Positions 31,854-42,834 of a DNA stretch of 64,000 nt are shown here, piece after piece (position 1 is the first letter of the stretch; every line of letters starts with the position of its first letter). The position numbers and the translations under genes were made by a program. The DNA comes from Candidatus Peregrinibacteria bacterium (GTDB taxonomy: Bacteria > Patescibacteriota > Gracilibacteria > UBA1369 > LOWO2-01-FULL-3): assembly GCA_026395515.1 (NCBI GenBank), contig JAPLYN010000005.1, positions 527,210-591,209 on the forward strand, read 5' to 3'. The notes beneath the pieces are model-generated. The model searched no databases. It was not told the DNA's origin and saw nothing but the letters and a program-made list of their open reading frames with translations.

Positions 31854-34225
31854 CTCATCTTATTTATATCATCCGGATCATTTCCAAATCTACAAATATA
31901 TTCTTGATGAACAGCAATTTTTTGTCTCAATAAATCAATCACTGCATCGCGCTTTGCAGCAACGGCATGATTATTTTTCGCACCTTCTCTAATCAAATCC
32001 ATCGCTACATGATAACAACTCACACCATTCGCCACAGCCATATCAAAAGGTGTAGTAGTAGAACCTTCTTCTTTATATCCATGAATTATAAATCTTTCAG
32101 AACTAGTATATGGCCACAAAATTTGCTCCACATCATTAGTATATCCATGATAATTGAAAACAACTTTTCTATCCTTAGTGAGATAGTAATTGAGTCCTTC
32201 CTTAGTCAGACAATTCTGCCCATGAGAACAATAATCACCCAAACCAATAGAAGTTAATTCAGAAACATTCACATAACGAATTTTCAATTCAGGTACCAAT
32301 TCTTTACAAAGCTTCACTCCAAAAAGTGCTTCTCTAGTTACATAATCTCCACAAGAAGCTAGCACTACATCAGGATTTTCCGTAGCCTCTTTTCCGCCTA
32401 CCCAATCCCATACTCCAATACCAACTTTTGCCTGCTCTCGTGCCTCTTTTAGCGTAAGCCACTGCGGTAATTCGGTCTTTCCAGCTACGATTACACAGAT
32501 TGCATTTTTACGTTTCAAAGTCTCCTCATAAGCTACCAATAAACTATTTGCATCCGAAGGGAAATAAAGCTGACTAAATTTTCCATGTTTCTGCAAAACA
32601 TTAGAAATAAAACTAGGATTTTGATGTGAATATCCATTATGATCTTGTCTCCAACCCAAACTAGTAAGCAAATAAACTGGACTCGCCACAGGTTTTCTCC
32701 AGCTTACTTTCATGCTTTGTTTTAGGAACTTCGCATACTGATCGACCATACTGGAAATAATAATTCCAAACGCTTCATAAGTTGCGAAAATTCCATGACG
32801 ACCCGTAAGAATATATCCCTGCAACCAGCCCTGAAGCGTATGTTCACTAAGCATTTCCATCACACGACCTTCAGTCGTAATATTTTCGTCAGTTTTCTTA
32901 ATTGGCCACATATAAGCGCGTTTTGTAGCCTCGAAAATCACACCCAATTTATTTGATTCGAATTCATCCGGACACATCATACGGAAATTATCTTTGTTCA
33001 CTTTGAAAATATCTCTAAGCAATTTTGAAGACTGCCCAACACTGCTCGCCATAAGCTGTCCTCTTCGTTCAATTTTCAATTCATACTTTTCTAATTTTGG
33101 AATTTTCAAAGCTTTGAAAAAATTTCCACCAACCGTATGACGATTCATTCCCATGCGATATTTAGCCTTCGGCATGAATTCAAAAAGTTCTTTTTTTGGC
33201 TTACCTTTCTTATCAACAAGCTCCTCAACCTTATAACTTTTGAGCCATCCATCAATAGCAACAAGAGCATCTTTATCAACACTTGGATGTTCAACAGGGA
33301 TGCCATGAGCACGGAAAGATCCCTCCACCAAACGATTATGATACTCATGAATTCCATGCCATCCTTTTGGTGAACGCAACAAAATTACTGGCCACTTTGG
33401 CTTATTAATAATTCCTTTCTTACGCGCCAACATCTGTACTTCACGAATTCTTTGATAAGCTTTTTCCAAAGTCTCTACCATCTTCACATCAGTTTTTTCA
33501 GCATCATTCTCAGGCTCATGAACAATCATCGGTTCATAACCATAACCAGTAAACAATGACTTCAATTCCGCATCACTCATTGTTCCATAAAGTGTCGGAT
33601 TTGATATCTTGTATCCATTTATATGCACAATCGGCAACACCGCACCCGAAGTTTTTGGATTCAAAAATTTATTACTATGCCAAGCCGTCGCTGTCGGACC
33701 AGTCTCAGATTCTCCATCACCAACTACCACCGTAGCAATCAAATCAGGATTATCCATCACCGCACCATAAGCCGTCGCGAGACTATAACCAAGTTCTCCG
33801 CCCTCAAGAATAGAACCAGGCACTCCAGGAGTCACATGACTCGGAAAATGTGTATGTGGCCAACTAAAATCATGAATCAAACGTCCAAGCCCCTTCTCAT
33901 CAACACTAAATTCCTTATAAAATTCTTGCAAAGTTCCCTCCATAAAAAGATTAGCAAGTACTGCCGGCGCACCATGACCAGGTCCCACAATAAACATCAT
34001 TTCGCACTTATGTTTCCAAATTAAATAATTCAAATTGGAATAAATAAAATTAAGTCCTGGAACTGTACCCCAGTGACCCAAAATACGTGGTTTAAAATCT
34101 TCTATCTTCAAAGGCTCGCGCAACAAATAATTACCTTTCAAATAAAGCGCAGAAGCGGCTATGTAATCAACAAAACGGCGATATTTTTTCTGCCACTGCA
34201 GAAACTTTTGATCATTCTTATTCAT
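31847..34225 (-). CDS. Phosphoketolase (xylulose-5-P/fructose-6-P)
   Basis: ILGHWGTVPGLNFIYSNLNYLI, GPGHGAPAVLANLFMEGTLQEFY, VVGDGESETGPTATAWHSNKFLNP, LTSLGWRQDHNGYSHQNPSFI. Confidence 0.97.
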   Translation of the reverse strand: MNKNDQKFLQWQKKYRRFVDYIAASALYLKGNYLLREPLKIEDFKPRILGHWGTVPGLNFIYSNLNYLIWKHKCEMMFIVGPGHGAPAVLANLFMEGTLQEFYKEFSVDEKGLGRLIHDFSWPHTHFPSHVTPGVPGSILEGGELGYSLATAYGAVMDNPDLIATVVVGDGESETGPTATAWHSNKFLNPKTSGAVLPIVHINGYKISNPTLYGTMSDAELKSLFTGYGYEPMIVHEPENDAEKTDVKMVETLEKAYQRIREVQMLARKKGIINKPKWPVILLRSPKGWHGIHEYHNRLVEGSFRAHGIPVEHPSVDKDALVAIDGWLKSYKVEELVDKKGKPKKELFEFMPKAKYRMGMNRHTVGGNFFKALKIPKLEKYELKIERRGQLMASSVGQSSKLLRDIFKVNKDNFRMMCPDEFESNKLGVIFEATKRAYMWPIKKTDENITTEGRVMEMLSEHTLQGWLQGYILTGRHGIFATYEAFGIIISSMVDQYAKFLKQSMKVSWRKPVASPVYLLTSLGWRQDHNGYSHQNPSFISNVLQKHGKFSQLYFPSDANSLLVAYEETLKRKNAICVIVAGKTELPQWLTLKEAREQAKVGIGVWDWVGGKEATENPDVVLASCGDYVTREALFGVKLCKELVPELKIRYVNVSELTSIGLGDYCSHGQNCLTKEGLNYYLTKDRKVVFNYHGYTNDVEQILWPYTSSERFIIHGYKEEGSTTTPFDMAVANGVSCYHVAMDLIREGAKNNHAVAAKRDAVIDLLRQKIAVHQEYICRFGNDPDDINKMRW

Positions 34226-34302
34226 AGGAGAAATTTGAGGAAATAACTCTACAAAAGAGAATAACACCTATGCGCCAGATTGTAAAAATTATCGCCACAC
34301 AA

Positions 34303-34334
34303 AAATAGCCCCGCTCTTTCAAGCAGGGCTATTT
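34303..34334 (-). terminator. Hairpin terminator downstream of the CARDB/SLH gene
   Basis: AAATAGCCC...GGGCTATTT, T-run on the minus strand. Confidence 0.85.
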
Positions 34335-34344
34335 AGAAAAAGTT

Positions 34345-35292
34345 CTAATTAAGAGCCAACATAGTATTTACAAAGCTAAAACTTGCATAAGAATATGGAA
34401 AAAACTTAGAACCTCCACCAAAATTACTAAGCAAATTTTTCTCAAAAGCTTTAGAATATATAAAACTAACTACACCATTGCTTCCACCATACCATGAGTT
34501 AGGATCAATATCCGTATATGGTGCAGTCAACCAAACTTTTGGTTGAGAAGCAGCAAGAGTCAATAATTTAGCAGCCTCAACTCTGCTAACAGGTTGCTGT
34601 GGCTTAAAAGTACCATTAGAAGTACCTGCGATCCATCCCTCAGCATAAAGTTTTTGGACAGCAATAAAATAAGGGCTAGAACTTGGTACATCACTAAAAA
34701 TTGGTGTAGTACTTGCCGTAGACTTAAAAACATATTTTTTACTCACTAAATCCTTATAAAGAGCATTTGCTGCTTCACCTCTAGTTACTGATTCGAGCAT
34801 ACTATTAGGACAAGGCGTTGAAGCCATAGTAAAAATTGACTGATTATTTTCGTTATATTCAGCAATTTTATTGTTTGGATCAAGAGTTACGCCTACACCA
34901 GGATCAAGAACCTTACCTCCAGCACAAGCAAAGCTTTGCAAAATATCAAAAGAATATGTCGTATCAGTATTTGCCGGAACTTTTTTCCATCCCATATACT
35001 TAGTATAATCTCCAGCATTCAAATCTACTTTCCACTCAGCCTCTGGACCACTATTTTTCAATGCAACACTAACACGATAATAAGGAACACCATTGTAACT
35101 AGTATCGGCAATTTTTACACTTGATACGCTAAGATCAGGCAATAATGAGATTTGACCTTTTAACCCATTACCACCCATAAATAAAGAACCTGCCAGAACA
35201 GCAGCAACAACTGCCACACCAATAAAAATTTTGCTTTTTTGTTCCATTTTGTTTTTGTTATTTAATAGAAACTTGAATATATTATAACACAA
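34345..35292 (-). CDS. Secreted protein with CARDB-like and SLH domains
   Basis: N-terminal TM; LPDLSVSSVKI...; FSDVPSSSPYFIAVQKLYAEGWIAGTSNGTFKPQQPVSRVEAAKLL. Confidence 0.85.
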   Translation of the reverse strand: MCYNIFKFLLNNKNKMEQKSKIFIGVAVVAAVLAGSLFMGGNGLKGQISLLPDLSVSSVKIADTSYNGVPYYRVSVALKNSGPEAEWKVDLNAGDYTKYMGWKKVPANTDTTYSFDILQSFACAGGKVLDPGVGVTLDPNNKIAEYNENNQSIFTMASTPCPNSMLESVTRGEAANALYKDLVSKKYVFKSTASTTPIFSDVPSSSPYFIAVQKLYAEGWIAGTSNGTFKPQQPVSRVEAAKLLTLAASQPKVWLTAPYTDIDPNSWYGGSNGVVSFIYSKAFEKNLLSNFGGGSKFFPYSYASFSFVNTMLALN

Positions 35293-35343
35293 ATAGACGC
35301 CTTAGTCAAAGAGCTGCTTACCCATTTTACTTAAGAAAATCTC

Positions 35344-36042
35344 CTATCTATGGGCCCAAATAAATCCCATCCTCTTATCATAGTGGTTTGACCACATCTC
35401 CACCTTAAAACCATGCTTTTGAAAAACATCCTGAAGTTTTTTAGGATTCATATCAAAAGTATAGCGATGACATTCTACATAAAAATTCTCAATCACAGCA
35501 AAAGCCTCCACACTCAAATTTTCCAAAATTTCAAATTCCGCTCCTTCACAATCCATCTTCACTAAGCTCACACTAGCTAATCTGTTTTGCTCCAAAATGC
35601 GCTCTAGAGTCACCACATTCACCAATTTCTCCTCACCGGAAAAATCCCCAGCCGCCTCAGCACTAAGCAAAGAATGATTATGCGAATCATTACTCACATA
35701 CATAGTCCTCTGCTCAATCTTCGCACCTACAGCCACATTCTTCGCCGTCACATTTTTCACATTATTATACTGTAGATTATCTTTCATCGCCGTAAAATTA
35801 TCTTCATCAGGCTCATAAGCAAATATCTGCATCTTTGGATTCAACACCGAACAATACACTGAAAACATTCCCACATGAGCCCCAATATCAATAATGGGAC
35901 TTTTAGCCTTCATTATCACCGGCTCGAGCATTTTATATTCACGCTCGGCAAAAATCTCACTAAACACTGACTCATCTGCATCAGAATTAATAGTAATTTC
36001 TACCTGTTTCTTATTGTAAACAATTTTCTTTTTATAAGGCAT
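35344..36042 (-). CDS. FkbM family methyltransferase
   Basis: IIDIGAHVGMFSVYCSVLNPKMQIFAYEPDEDNFTAMKDNL; VSLVKMDCEGAEFEIL. Confidence 0.93.
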   Translation of the reverse strand: MPYKKKIVYNKKQVEITINSDADESVFSEIFAEREYKMLEPVIMKAKSPIIDIGAHVGMFSVYCSVLNPKMQIFAYEPDEDNFTAMKDNLQYNNVKNVTAKNVAVGAKIEQRTMYVSNDSHNHSLLSAEAAGDFSGEEKLVNVVTLERILEQNRLASVSLVKMDCEGAEFEILENLSVEAFAVIENFYVECHRYTFDMNPKKLQDVFQKHGFKVEMWSNHYDKRMGFIWAHR

Positions 36043-36051
36043 CTCTAATTT

Positions 36052-37680
36052 TTAATTTGCGCTCGTCGTAACCGTCTTAGTCACTTTATCACTAACTCTA
36101 CCATCCGCATTTTTTACCCAAAAACTAACAGTATAAGTAGTATTTGGTGAAAGCATATTGCCTACAGTCAAAACTCCTTTCAAGTTATTCTCAAAAAAAT
36201 CTTTGCCATAACTACCACTTCCCATTCCTTGATCTCCAGGCTTAGAAGAAGAATCCATACTATAGTAATAATCAGTTATAGGAGTGCTACCATAGTAATC
36301 TGGCTTCTTCACATTGAAATCGATACTATTCTTGTTAATCGCAGCCGTAGAAACAGTAGGTCTATCAGGATTTACGGAAAGACCAGGGAAAGTCGCCACG
36401 ACTTTATTTCCTACTTTTCCATTTTTATTATTTACCCAAAAACTAAATTCATAATTTGGTTGCTCAAGCTTAGTTTTATCTGGAAAAAGCTGATATGTAA
36501 CAGTCCAGCTTTCACCAATATTATTACCAGCGATACTCGTGGATCCCTTCTGTCCTGATCCATCATTTGGATTAGTATAATCTTCAAAAATAGAATCCAA
36601 AGCACTATCACCAGTATATTTAGGCAATGTAACTTTCAAAGTAATCGCAGAGAAAGTCTGAGAAACTTTAGACACAGTCGGAGCAGCAGGCTCTAAAGGC
36701 TGAGCAGTAGTAAGAGTTTCCACATTAGAATAAACACTACTCTCTCCACCTACATTCAAAGCCTTCACTCTAAAATGATACATAGTCGAAGGAAGACTAA
36801 TAAAAATCATTCCTCCATTTGCTTTAAGTTCAGCAGCATAATATTCCACCGAAACAGTATTGCTAGTGTAATCAACATCATTGCCGACCTTATATTCAAC
36901 TACATAAGACTTCAAAGCACCATTACTAGTCTTCGCAGGTACAGTCCACTTAAGTAAAACAGCATTAGGAGTAGTAGAACTTGCAGTCAAAACCGGCGCA
37001 TCAAATTGCTGATTTACCACTGGCGGATTCACCACCTTATCAAAAACCACCTGATCAAAACTACCAACTTTTTGCTCTAAAATTAACATCGCACGATAAA
37101 TATTATTGCTCACTTCTCCTCTAGTAACAAAAGACATAGGCGCATATTTAGTACCAGCAATATCCACTATATCCATAGACTCAGCTACGAACATATAAGG
37201 ACCAAACCACTGAGAAAAATCTACATCACTATAAATTGATTGGCCAATAGCCTTATCTGGAATTGGGAAACCTTCAGCATTCAAAAGCATTTTCATCGCT
37301 TCTACTTTCATCGAAGGCTGTTCAGGTTTAAAAGTGCCATCATCATATCCCTTCACCCAATTTTTTTCCTTCGCAAAACAAACATATTTTGCATACCACT
37401 CAGTTTTCACATCAGGAAAACAATTTTTATAAACCAATTCGCTTGGATTGTAACCAGCTCCCCCAACTAAAATTTTCAAAAGTTCCGCTCTATTAATTTG
37501 ATTATCAGGTTTAAAAGTGGCATCTGCATATCCACTCACCACGCCTTTTGAAAGTAGATATTGAATTGCTGTCTCATACTTATGACCAGAGATATCAGTC
37601 AAACCAGGTGTAGCGAAAACAGTACCGCCAATTTGAAATAACATAATACCGGCAAGCATTAATCTAATAATTTTTTTCAT
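36052..37680 (-). CDS. S-layer protein: SLH repeats plus fibronectin type III-like domains
   Basis: FKPDNQINRAELLKILVGGAGY, GYDDGTFKPEQPSMKVEAMKMLL; Fn3-like repeats. Confidence 0.9.
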   Translation of the reverse strand: MKKIIRLMLAGIMLFQIGGTVFATPGLTDISGHKYETAIQYLLSKGVVSGYADATFKPDNQINRAELLKILVGGAGYNPSELVYKNCFPDVKTEWYAKYVCFAKEKNWVKGYDDGTFKPEQPSMKVEAMKMLLNAEGFPIPDKAIGQSIYSDVDFSQWFGPYMFVAESMDIVDIAGTKYAPMSFVTRGEVSNNIYRAMLILEQKVGSFDQVVFDKVVNPPVVNQQFDAPVLTASSTTPNAVLLKWTVPAKTSNGALKSYVVEYKVGNDVDYTSNTVSVEYYAAELKANGGMIFISLPSTMYHFRVKALNVGGESSVYSNVETLTTAQPLEPAAPTVSKVSQTFSAITLKVTLPKYTGDSALDSIFEDYTNPNDGSGQKGSTSIAGNNIGESWTVTYQLFPDKTKLEQPNYEFSFWVNNKNGKVGNKVVATFPGLSVNPDRPTVSTAAINKNSIDFNVKKPDYYGSTPITDYYYSMDSSSKPGDQGMGSGSYGKDFFENNLKGVLTVGNMLSPNTTYTVSFWVKNADGRVSDKVTKTVTTSAN

Positions 37681-37773
37681 AGGAAATTGTTTTTAATAAA
37701 ACACTAATTAAATATACGCGACTAATTAGGTATACGGCAAGCATTCGCCTAAATTACATATAACTGAATCTAC

Positions 37774-37802
37774 TTGCCGCTAAATTTCAATTAACCTATA
37801 TT
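37774..37802 (+). promoter_or_regulatory. Putative promoter of transaldolase
   Basis: TTGCCG, 17 bp, TATATT. Confidence 0.6.
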
Positions 37803-37830
37803 AAATTCAACAGGCCTTAAACCAATTTTT

Positions 37831-38481
37831 ATGCAATTCTTTCTCGACACAGCAAACATCGAAGATATCAAGAAATATTCTACATGGGGAATTATTGATG
37901 GAGTCACTACAAATCCATCTCTCATCGCTAAAGAAGGAGTCTCCCTCGAAAAACGCATCAAAGAAATTGCCAAAGTAATTAAAGGACCAATCAGTTCAGA
38001 AGTAATTAGCACAGATTTAGCAGGCATGCTCAAAGAAGGTCGCGCATACGCTAAATGGGCTAAAAATATTTATGTAAAAGTGCCAATGACGGCGGTAGGT
38101 CTTCAAGCAGTATCCACTCTCAGCAAAGAAGGAATTAAAACAAATGTAACTTTGATTTTTTCCGCAGGACAAGCCATTTTAGCAGCCAAAGCAGGAGCTA
38201 CTCTTATCAGTCCATTCATTGGTCGTCTCGACGATATTTCCGAAGACGGCATGGCTCTAATCGCTGACATTGTGAAAATTTTCCAAAATTATAAATTTCC
38301 AACTAAAGTACTCGTAGCCAGCATTCGTCATCCACGTCATGTCATCGAAGCGGCAAAACTTGGCGCAGATATAGGCACAATGCCACCTGCAGTTTTCGAA
38401 CAATTAGTTCATCACCCACTTACCGATTCCGGAATCAAAAAATTCATGGAAGATTGGGAAAAAGTAAAAAACAAACAATGA
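37831..38481 (+). CDS. Transaldolase (short/FSA-type)
   Basis: [61 protein letters not shown]. Confidence 0.96.
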   Translation: MQFFLDTANIEDIKKYSTWGIIDGVTTNPSLIAKEGVSLEKRIKEIAKVIKGPISSEVISTDLAGMLKEGRAYAKWAKNIYVKVPMTAVGLQAVSTLSKEGIKTNVTLIFSAGQAILAAKAGATLISPFIGRLDDISEDGMALIADIVKIFQNYKFPTKVLVASIRHPRHVIEAAKLGADIGTMPPAVFEQLVHHPLTDSGIKKFMEDWEKVKNKQ

Positions 38482-39725
38482 TTAAATTTGATTTAAAAAA
38501 TTTAGGATCACAAAATTTAGAAGGTAATATTGGCGCCTACATTGAAGCTGTAAAAAGCCGCAAACAAGGTTTCTACAAAATAGTTGATGATAAAAAAACT
38601 ACCAAAGAAATTCTAAAATTTGCCAAGACCTCACGCAAAAAATATAAACATTTTGTCTTGCTTGGAATTGGCGGATCATCACTCGGCCCTATTTGTTTGG
38701 AACAAAGTTTTAAACATCTTTTTAAAGAGAAGAAACTCCTCGTTCTCGATAATATTGATCCTGTAGTTTTAGCTGAGACCGAAGAAGTAATTGATTACAA
38801 AACTACACTTTTTCTTGTAGTAACAAAGTCCGGAACTACACCGGAAACAATGTCCCAATATTTTTATTTCCGCGATAAAATTAACAAGAAAAAACTCGAT
38901 CCTAAAAAACATTTTGTTTTCATTACCGATCCGGAAAAAGGCTTACTTCGCAAAATTGCCAAAGAAGAAAAAATTCCATCTTTCGTAATTCCAGATAATG
39001 TCGGTGGCAGATTTTCTGTACTCACTCCTGTCGGACTTTTACCAGCTGCATTACTCGATATAAAAATCGAAAAAATGCTCAAAGGTGCGCAAAAAATGCG
39101 CGACCAATTTCTCTCCAAAAATACCAAGACAAACCTTCCTTTTCAATTAGCAAAAATTCAATACGACCTTGCTCAAAAAGGAAAATCCATCAACGTGATG
39201 ATCCCCTACGCGCAGAAACTTTCACGCATGGCCGACTGGTATCGCCAACTTCTAGCCGAAAGTATTGGCAAGAAATTTAACAATGAAGAAGAAATCATAA
39301 ACGTAGGAATTACTCCTGTAAATGCCCTAGGCGTCACTGATCAACATTCTCAATTACAACTCTACAACGAAGGACCAAATGACAAACTTTTCATCTTCAT
39401 CGAAGTGGAAAAATTGAAACCTGTACTGAAAATTCCAAAGGTCTACAAAAACAATCCAGACCTCGACTTCCTAGATAAGAATGTGACTTTCAATCAACTT
39501 CTTCAAATCGAAAAAGACGCCACAGCTTCCGCTCTAACAAAAAATTCTCGTCCAAATTTCACCATTAAAATCGATGAAATAAACGAAGAAAATATCGGCG
39601 CACTATTCATGCTCTTCGAAGGCGCCACCGCTTTCCTAGGAGAAATGTTCAACATAAACACCTTTGATCAACCAGGTGTCGAGCTCAGTAAAAAACTCAC
39701 TAAAGAAGCGCTATTGAAACTCTAA
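38478..39725 (+). CDS. pgi: Glucose-6-phosphate isomerase
   Basis: [69 protein letters not shown] overlap. Confidence 0.95.
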   Translation: MIKFDLKNLGSQNLEGNIGAYIEAVKSRKQGFYKIVDDKKTTKEILKFAKTSRKKYKHFVLLGIGGSSLGPICLEQSFKHLFKEKKLLVLDNIDPVVLAETEEVIDYKTTLFLVVTKSGTTPETMSQYFYFRDKINKKKLDPKKHFVFITDPEKGLLRKIAKEEKIPSFVIPDNVGGRFSVLTPVGLLPAALLDIKIEKMLKGAQKMRDQFLSKNTKTNLPFQLAKIQYDLAQKGKSINVMIPYAQKLSRMADWYRQLLAESIGKKFNNEEEIINVGITPVNALGVTDQHSQLQLYNEGPNDKLFIFIEVEKLKPVLKIPKVYKNNPDLDFLDKNVTFNQLLQIEKDATASALTKNSRPNFTIKIDEINEENIGALFMLFEGATAFLGEMFNINTFDQPGVELSKKLTKEALLKL

Positions 39726-39747
39726 GTCTGATCTTCTTTAAATTCAA

Positions 39748-40284
39748 TTACTTATTAGATTTTCTTAATTTATTAGCGCCCATATTAGTGCGTGGCTTAC
39801 CCTTAGGCGCAGCACTCAATAAGCCTCTCAATTTATAATCCGGAATACCATCCACCTTCGTAAATTGATCAAAATCAACACGAGTCATCATCCCCTTGCG
39901 TGAACCAGAAACCATTACCACATAAAAAGCCTGACCATCTTCAGTTACTCTAGGATTTATCGCATAGGTATCAGCAAAAAGACCACCAACAATCTTATGA
40001 GTCGCATCTGATGGAACCTCAACATTCACAGTCGATTCTCTAACTCTCTCGGAAATAGAGCGAACTTCACTCGCTGTATCAAGCCAAGGATCCCTATCTC
40101 TCGCATTATCAATTCTTCTCAAACGAGCAGCAAGAGCCACCTTTATTGCTTCCGGATCCTTTGAAGCAGCTGGGATAGAAGCTCCCCTAAAATCAAGAGA
40201 CCAACGTGTATCTCTAATAGTAGGCATTTCCTCCAAATCAGTAGGATCTAATCCATCACTATCGTCTAAACCTTTTATAGACAT
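39748..40284 (-). CDS. Hypothetical protein
   Basis: ORF only. Confidence 0.5.
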   Translation of the reverse strand: MSIKGLDDSDGLDPTDLEEMPTIRDTRWSLDFRGASIPAASKDPEAIKVALAARLRRIDNARDRDPWLDTASEVRSISERVRESTVNVEVPSDATHKIVGGLFADTYAINPRVTEDGQAFYVVMVSGSRKGMMTRVDFDQFTKVDGIPDYKLRGLLSAAPKGKPRTNMGANKLRKSNK

Positions 40285-40420
40285 AATTTAAATTATAAAA
40301 TTAGGAGAGTGATTTTCGCACGAAAACCACCCTCTGTCAATTATGCGTAAACCAAAAGTAGACTCTCGAAGAAATTTCCGCTAAACTGCTGCAAGAACAA
40401 GCCATTAAGCCAGATTTACC

Positions 40421-42340
40421 ATGACAATTCCACAACTCTCGACTCCCCTTTCTCCAGATCAGATCAGTTTTCTCCAGACATTCAGTAAATCCTGCCGTCG
40501 TTCAATTTTGGAAATGGTAACCAATGCACAAAGCGGTCATCCAGGTGGAGCCCTCTCTTGCATAGACTTTTTGACTGTCGTTTATTCCTACATCATCTCT
40601 CAAGGAGGCGAGAAAATCGTGATCAGCAACGGTCATATCTCCCCTGCCGTTTACAGCACTTTGGCTGAAATGGGCTACATTCCAAAAGAAGACGTCGTAA
40701 AGAATTTCCGCAAAATTGGTTCAGTGTATGAAGGTCATATCACTCGCCACGTTCCAGGAATTTGGTATGGAACTGGTCCTCTTGGAATTGGTGTTTCAGT
40801 AGCTTCAAGTTTTGCTTGGGCAGAAAAACACAATGGCACTAATCAAAAAGTTTTCGCAGTTGCCGGTGATGGTGAATGTCAGGAAGGAGAAATTTACGAA
40901 ACAATGCACTTCGCTAGAAAATATAATCTCGATAATTTAATTCTTTTTGTTGATTACAATAAAGTGCAATTAACGGCTAGTATTAAAGAAACAATGAACC
41001 TCGACCTCGTGAAAGTTTTCGCAGCTTCAGACTGGAATGTGATTGAAGTAGACGGACATGATTATCAGAAAATGTGGGCAGCAATCGGCGAGGCTTACAA
41101 AAATACTGGCAAACCTACAGTCCTTATTGGTCACACAATTATGGGACAAGGTGTGGATTTTATGGAAGTAACAGGCCAAGCTCACAAATCTGATTGGCAC
41201 GGAAAAGCGCCAAAGCCAGAACAAATTGCTGAACCGGTAAAAGCCTTAACTCTCACTCCGGAAGAAGAAGCTCTACTCGCAGATTTCCGCAAAAATTCTA
41301 TCAAGTGGCATCCGACTCCAACAGTTTATCCAGCACTATTAAGCGAAACAAAAGTAAAACCAGGCACACCAATTACATACAAAAAAGAAGAATTAACAGA
41401 TTGCCGCACGGCTTACGGTAAAGCACTTCTCGACCTCGCAAAAAATAATCCAGAAGTAGTGGCTCTTACTTGCGACGTTAAAGATTCAGTAATGACAAAG
41501 TTTGTTGCTGCTGAATATCCAGATCGTCATATCGAATGCGGAATCGCCGAACAGCACATGATTTCAGCTTCAGGTGGACTCAGCTTAGATAATTTCACTC
41601 CATTCTGTTCTACTTTCGGCGCTTTCATTTCTAGCCGCGCCAAAGACCAAGCCCGTGTAAATGACATCAATTATGCCAACGTAAAAATGGTCGCAACTCA
41701 CTGCGGACTTTCCGTGGGCGAAGACGGTCCTACTCATCAGGCAATCGACGACATGATGTCTTTCCTAGGAATGTACAACACTATGGTAGTAGAACCTTCC
41801 GACCCAAATCAAACTGACCACATGATTAGATATGTGGCTTCCCACTACGGAAATTTCTATGTACGTATGGGTCGTCATAAATTCCCAGTTCTTACAAAAA
41901 CTGATGGCACACCTTTCTACAATGCTTCATACAAATATGAATACGGCCGCAGCGATGTAATCCGCGAAGGTAAAGATCTTACTATCGCCGCTACCGGCGC
42001 TATGGTGAATGAAGCAATGAAAGCTTATGAAATTTTAAAGACATCAAAACCAGAACTTTTCATCGAAGTTGTCGCTGTAAGTTCAATCAAAAAATTCGAC
42101 GATACATTGATAAACTCAATTAAGAAAACTGGAAAAGTAATTACAATTGAAGATCACAATGTAAACTGCGGTCTCGGCAATCAACTCGCCGCACACCTCT
42201 TACAGCTCGGCATTAAGCCAAATTCATACAAGAGCCTTGGCGTCACAGCCTACCAACTTTCCGGCACTTCTGAAGCTCTCTATCATCTCAATGGTTTGGA
42301 CGGTGAAGGAATTGCGAAGACAATAAATGAAACAAACTAA
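40421..42340 (+). CDS. tkt: Transketolase
   Basis: NAQSGHPGGALSCIDFL; GTGPLGIGVSVASSFAWA; AGDGECQEGEIYETMHFA; C-terminal pyrimidine-binding domain. Confidence 0.95.
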   Translation: MTIPQLSTPLSPDQISFLQTFSKSCRRSILEMVTNAQSGHPGGALSCIDFLTVVYSYIISQGGEKIVISNGHISPAVYSTLAEMGYIPKEDVVKNFRKIGSVYEGHITRHVPGIWYGTGPLGIGVSVASSFAWAEKHNGTNQKVFAVAGDGECQEGEIYETMHFARKYNLDNLILFVDYNKVQLTASIKETMNLDLVKVFAASDWNVIEVDGHDYQKMWAAIGEAYKNTGKPTVLIGHTIMGQGVDFMEVTGQAHKSDWHGKAPKPEQIAEPVKALTLTPEEEALLADFRKNSIKWHPTPTVYPALLSETKVKPGTPITYKKEELTDCRTAYGKALLDLAKNNPEVVALTCDVKDSVMTKFVAAEYPDRHIECGIAEQHMISASGGLSLDNFTPFCSTFGAFISSRAKDQARVNDINYANVKMVATHCGLSVGEDGPTHQAIDDMMSFLGMYNTMVVEPSDPNQTDHMIRYVASHYGNFYVRMGRHKFPVLTKTDGTPFYNASYKYEYGRSDVIREGKDLTIAATGAMVNEAMKAYEILKTSKPELFIEVVAVSSIKKFDDTLINSIKKTGKVITIEDHNVNCGLGNQLAAHLLQLGIKPNSYKSLGVTAYQLSGTSEALYHLNGLDGEGIAKTINETN

Positions 42341-42341
42341 T

Positions 42342-42812
42342 ATGACTAAATTAACCATAGAACGCTCATTCTCAGCCCCAATAGAAAAAGTTTGGGAAGG
42401 ATTTACTAACGCAGATAAACTAAAAAAATGGTGGGCTCCACAAGGGATGGAATCATCATATATTTCTGTTGATTTAAAAAAGGGCGGAATATTTAGATAT
42501 TGTCATAAAGGGCCAGATGGCAAAGAATTTTGGGGCCGAGGAGTTTATCAAACAATTGAGCAACCAAAATTTTTATCCTTCATTGACACATTCAGTGATT
42601 CACAAGGCAATCCGGTTCCATCATCCTACTACGGAATGGATGGCAAAGAGGTAGTAGAGTCATTAGTAGAATTTAAATTAACAGTAGCAAATGGAATCAC
42701 TAAAATGGAAATGATCGGAGATAATCCACATGATGATTCTATCTTGGAAGACATGAAAAAAGGATGGAACGGTATGTTTGATAAGCTTGAGACACTTTTA
42801 AAAAACGAATAA
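42342..42812 (+). CDS. SRPBCC / AHSA1-like protein
   Basis: IERSFSAPIEKVWEGFTNADKLKKWWAPQGM. Confidence 0.92.
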   Translation: MTKLTIERSFSAPIEKVWEGFTNADKLKKWWAPQGMESSYISVDLKKGGIFRYCHKGPDGKEFWGRGVYQTIEQPKFLSFIDTFSDSQGNPVPSSYYGMDGKEVVESLVEFKLTVANGITKMEMIGDNPHDDSILEDMKKGWNGMFDKLETLLKNE

Positions 42813-42834
42813 TTTAACATCCCTTCCTATCAAT

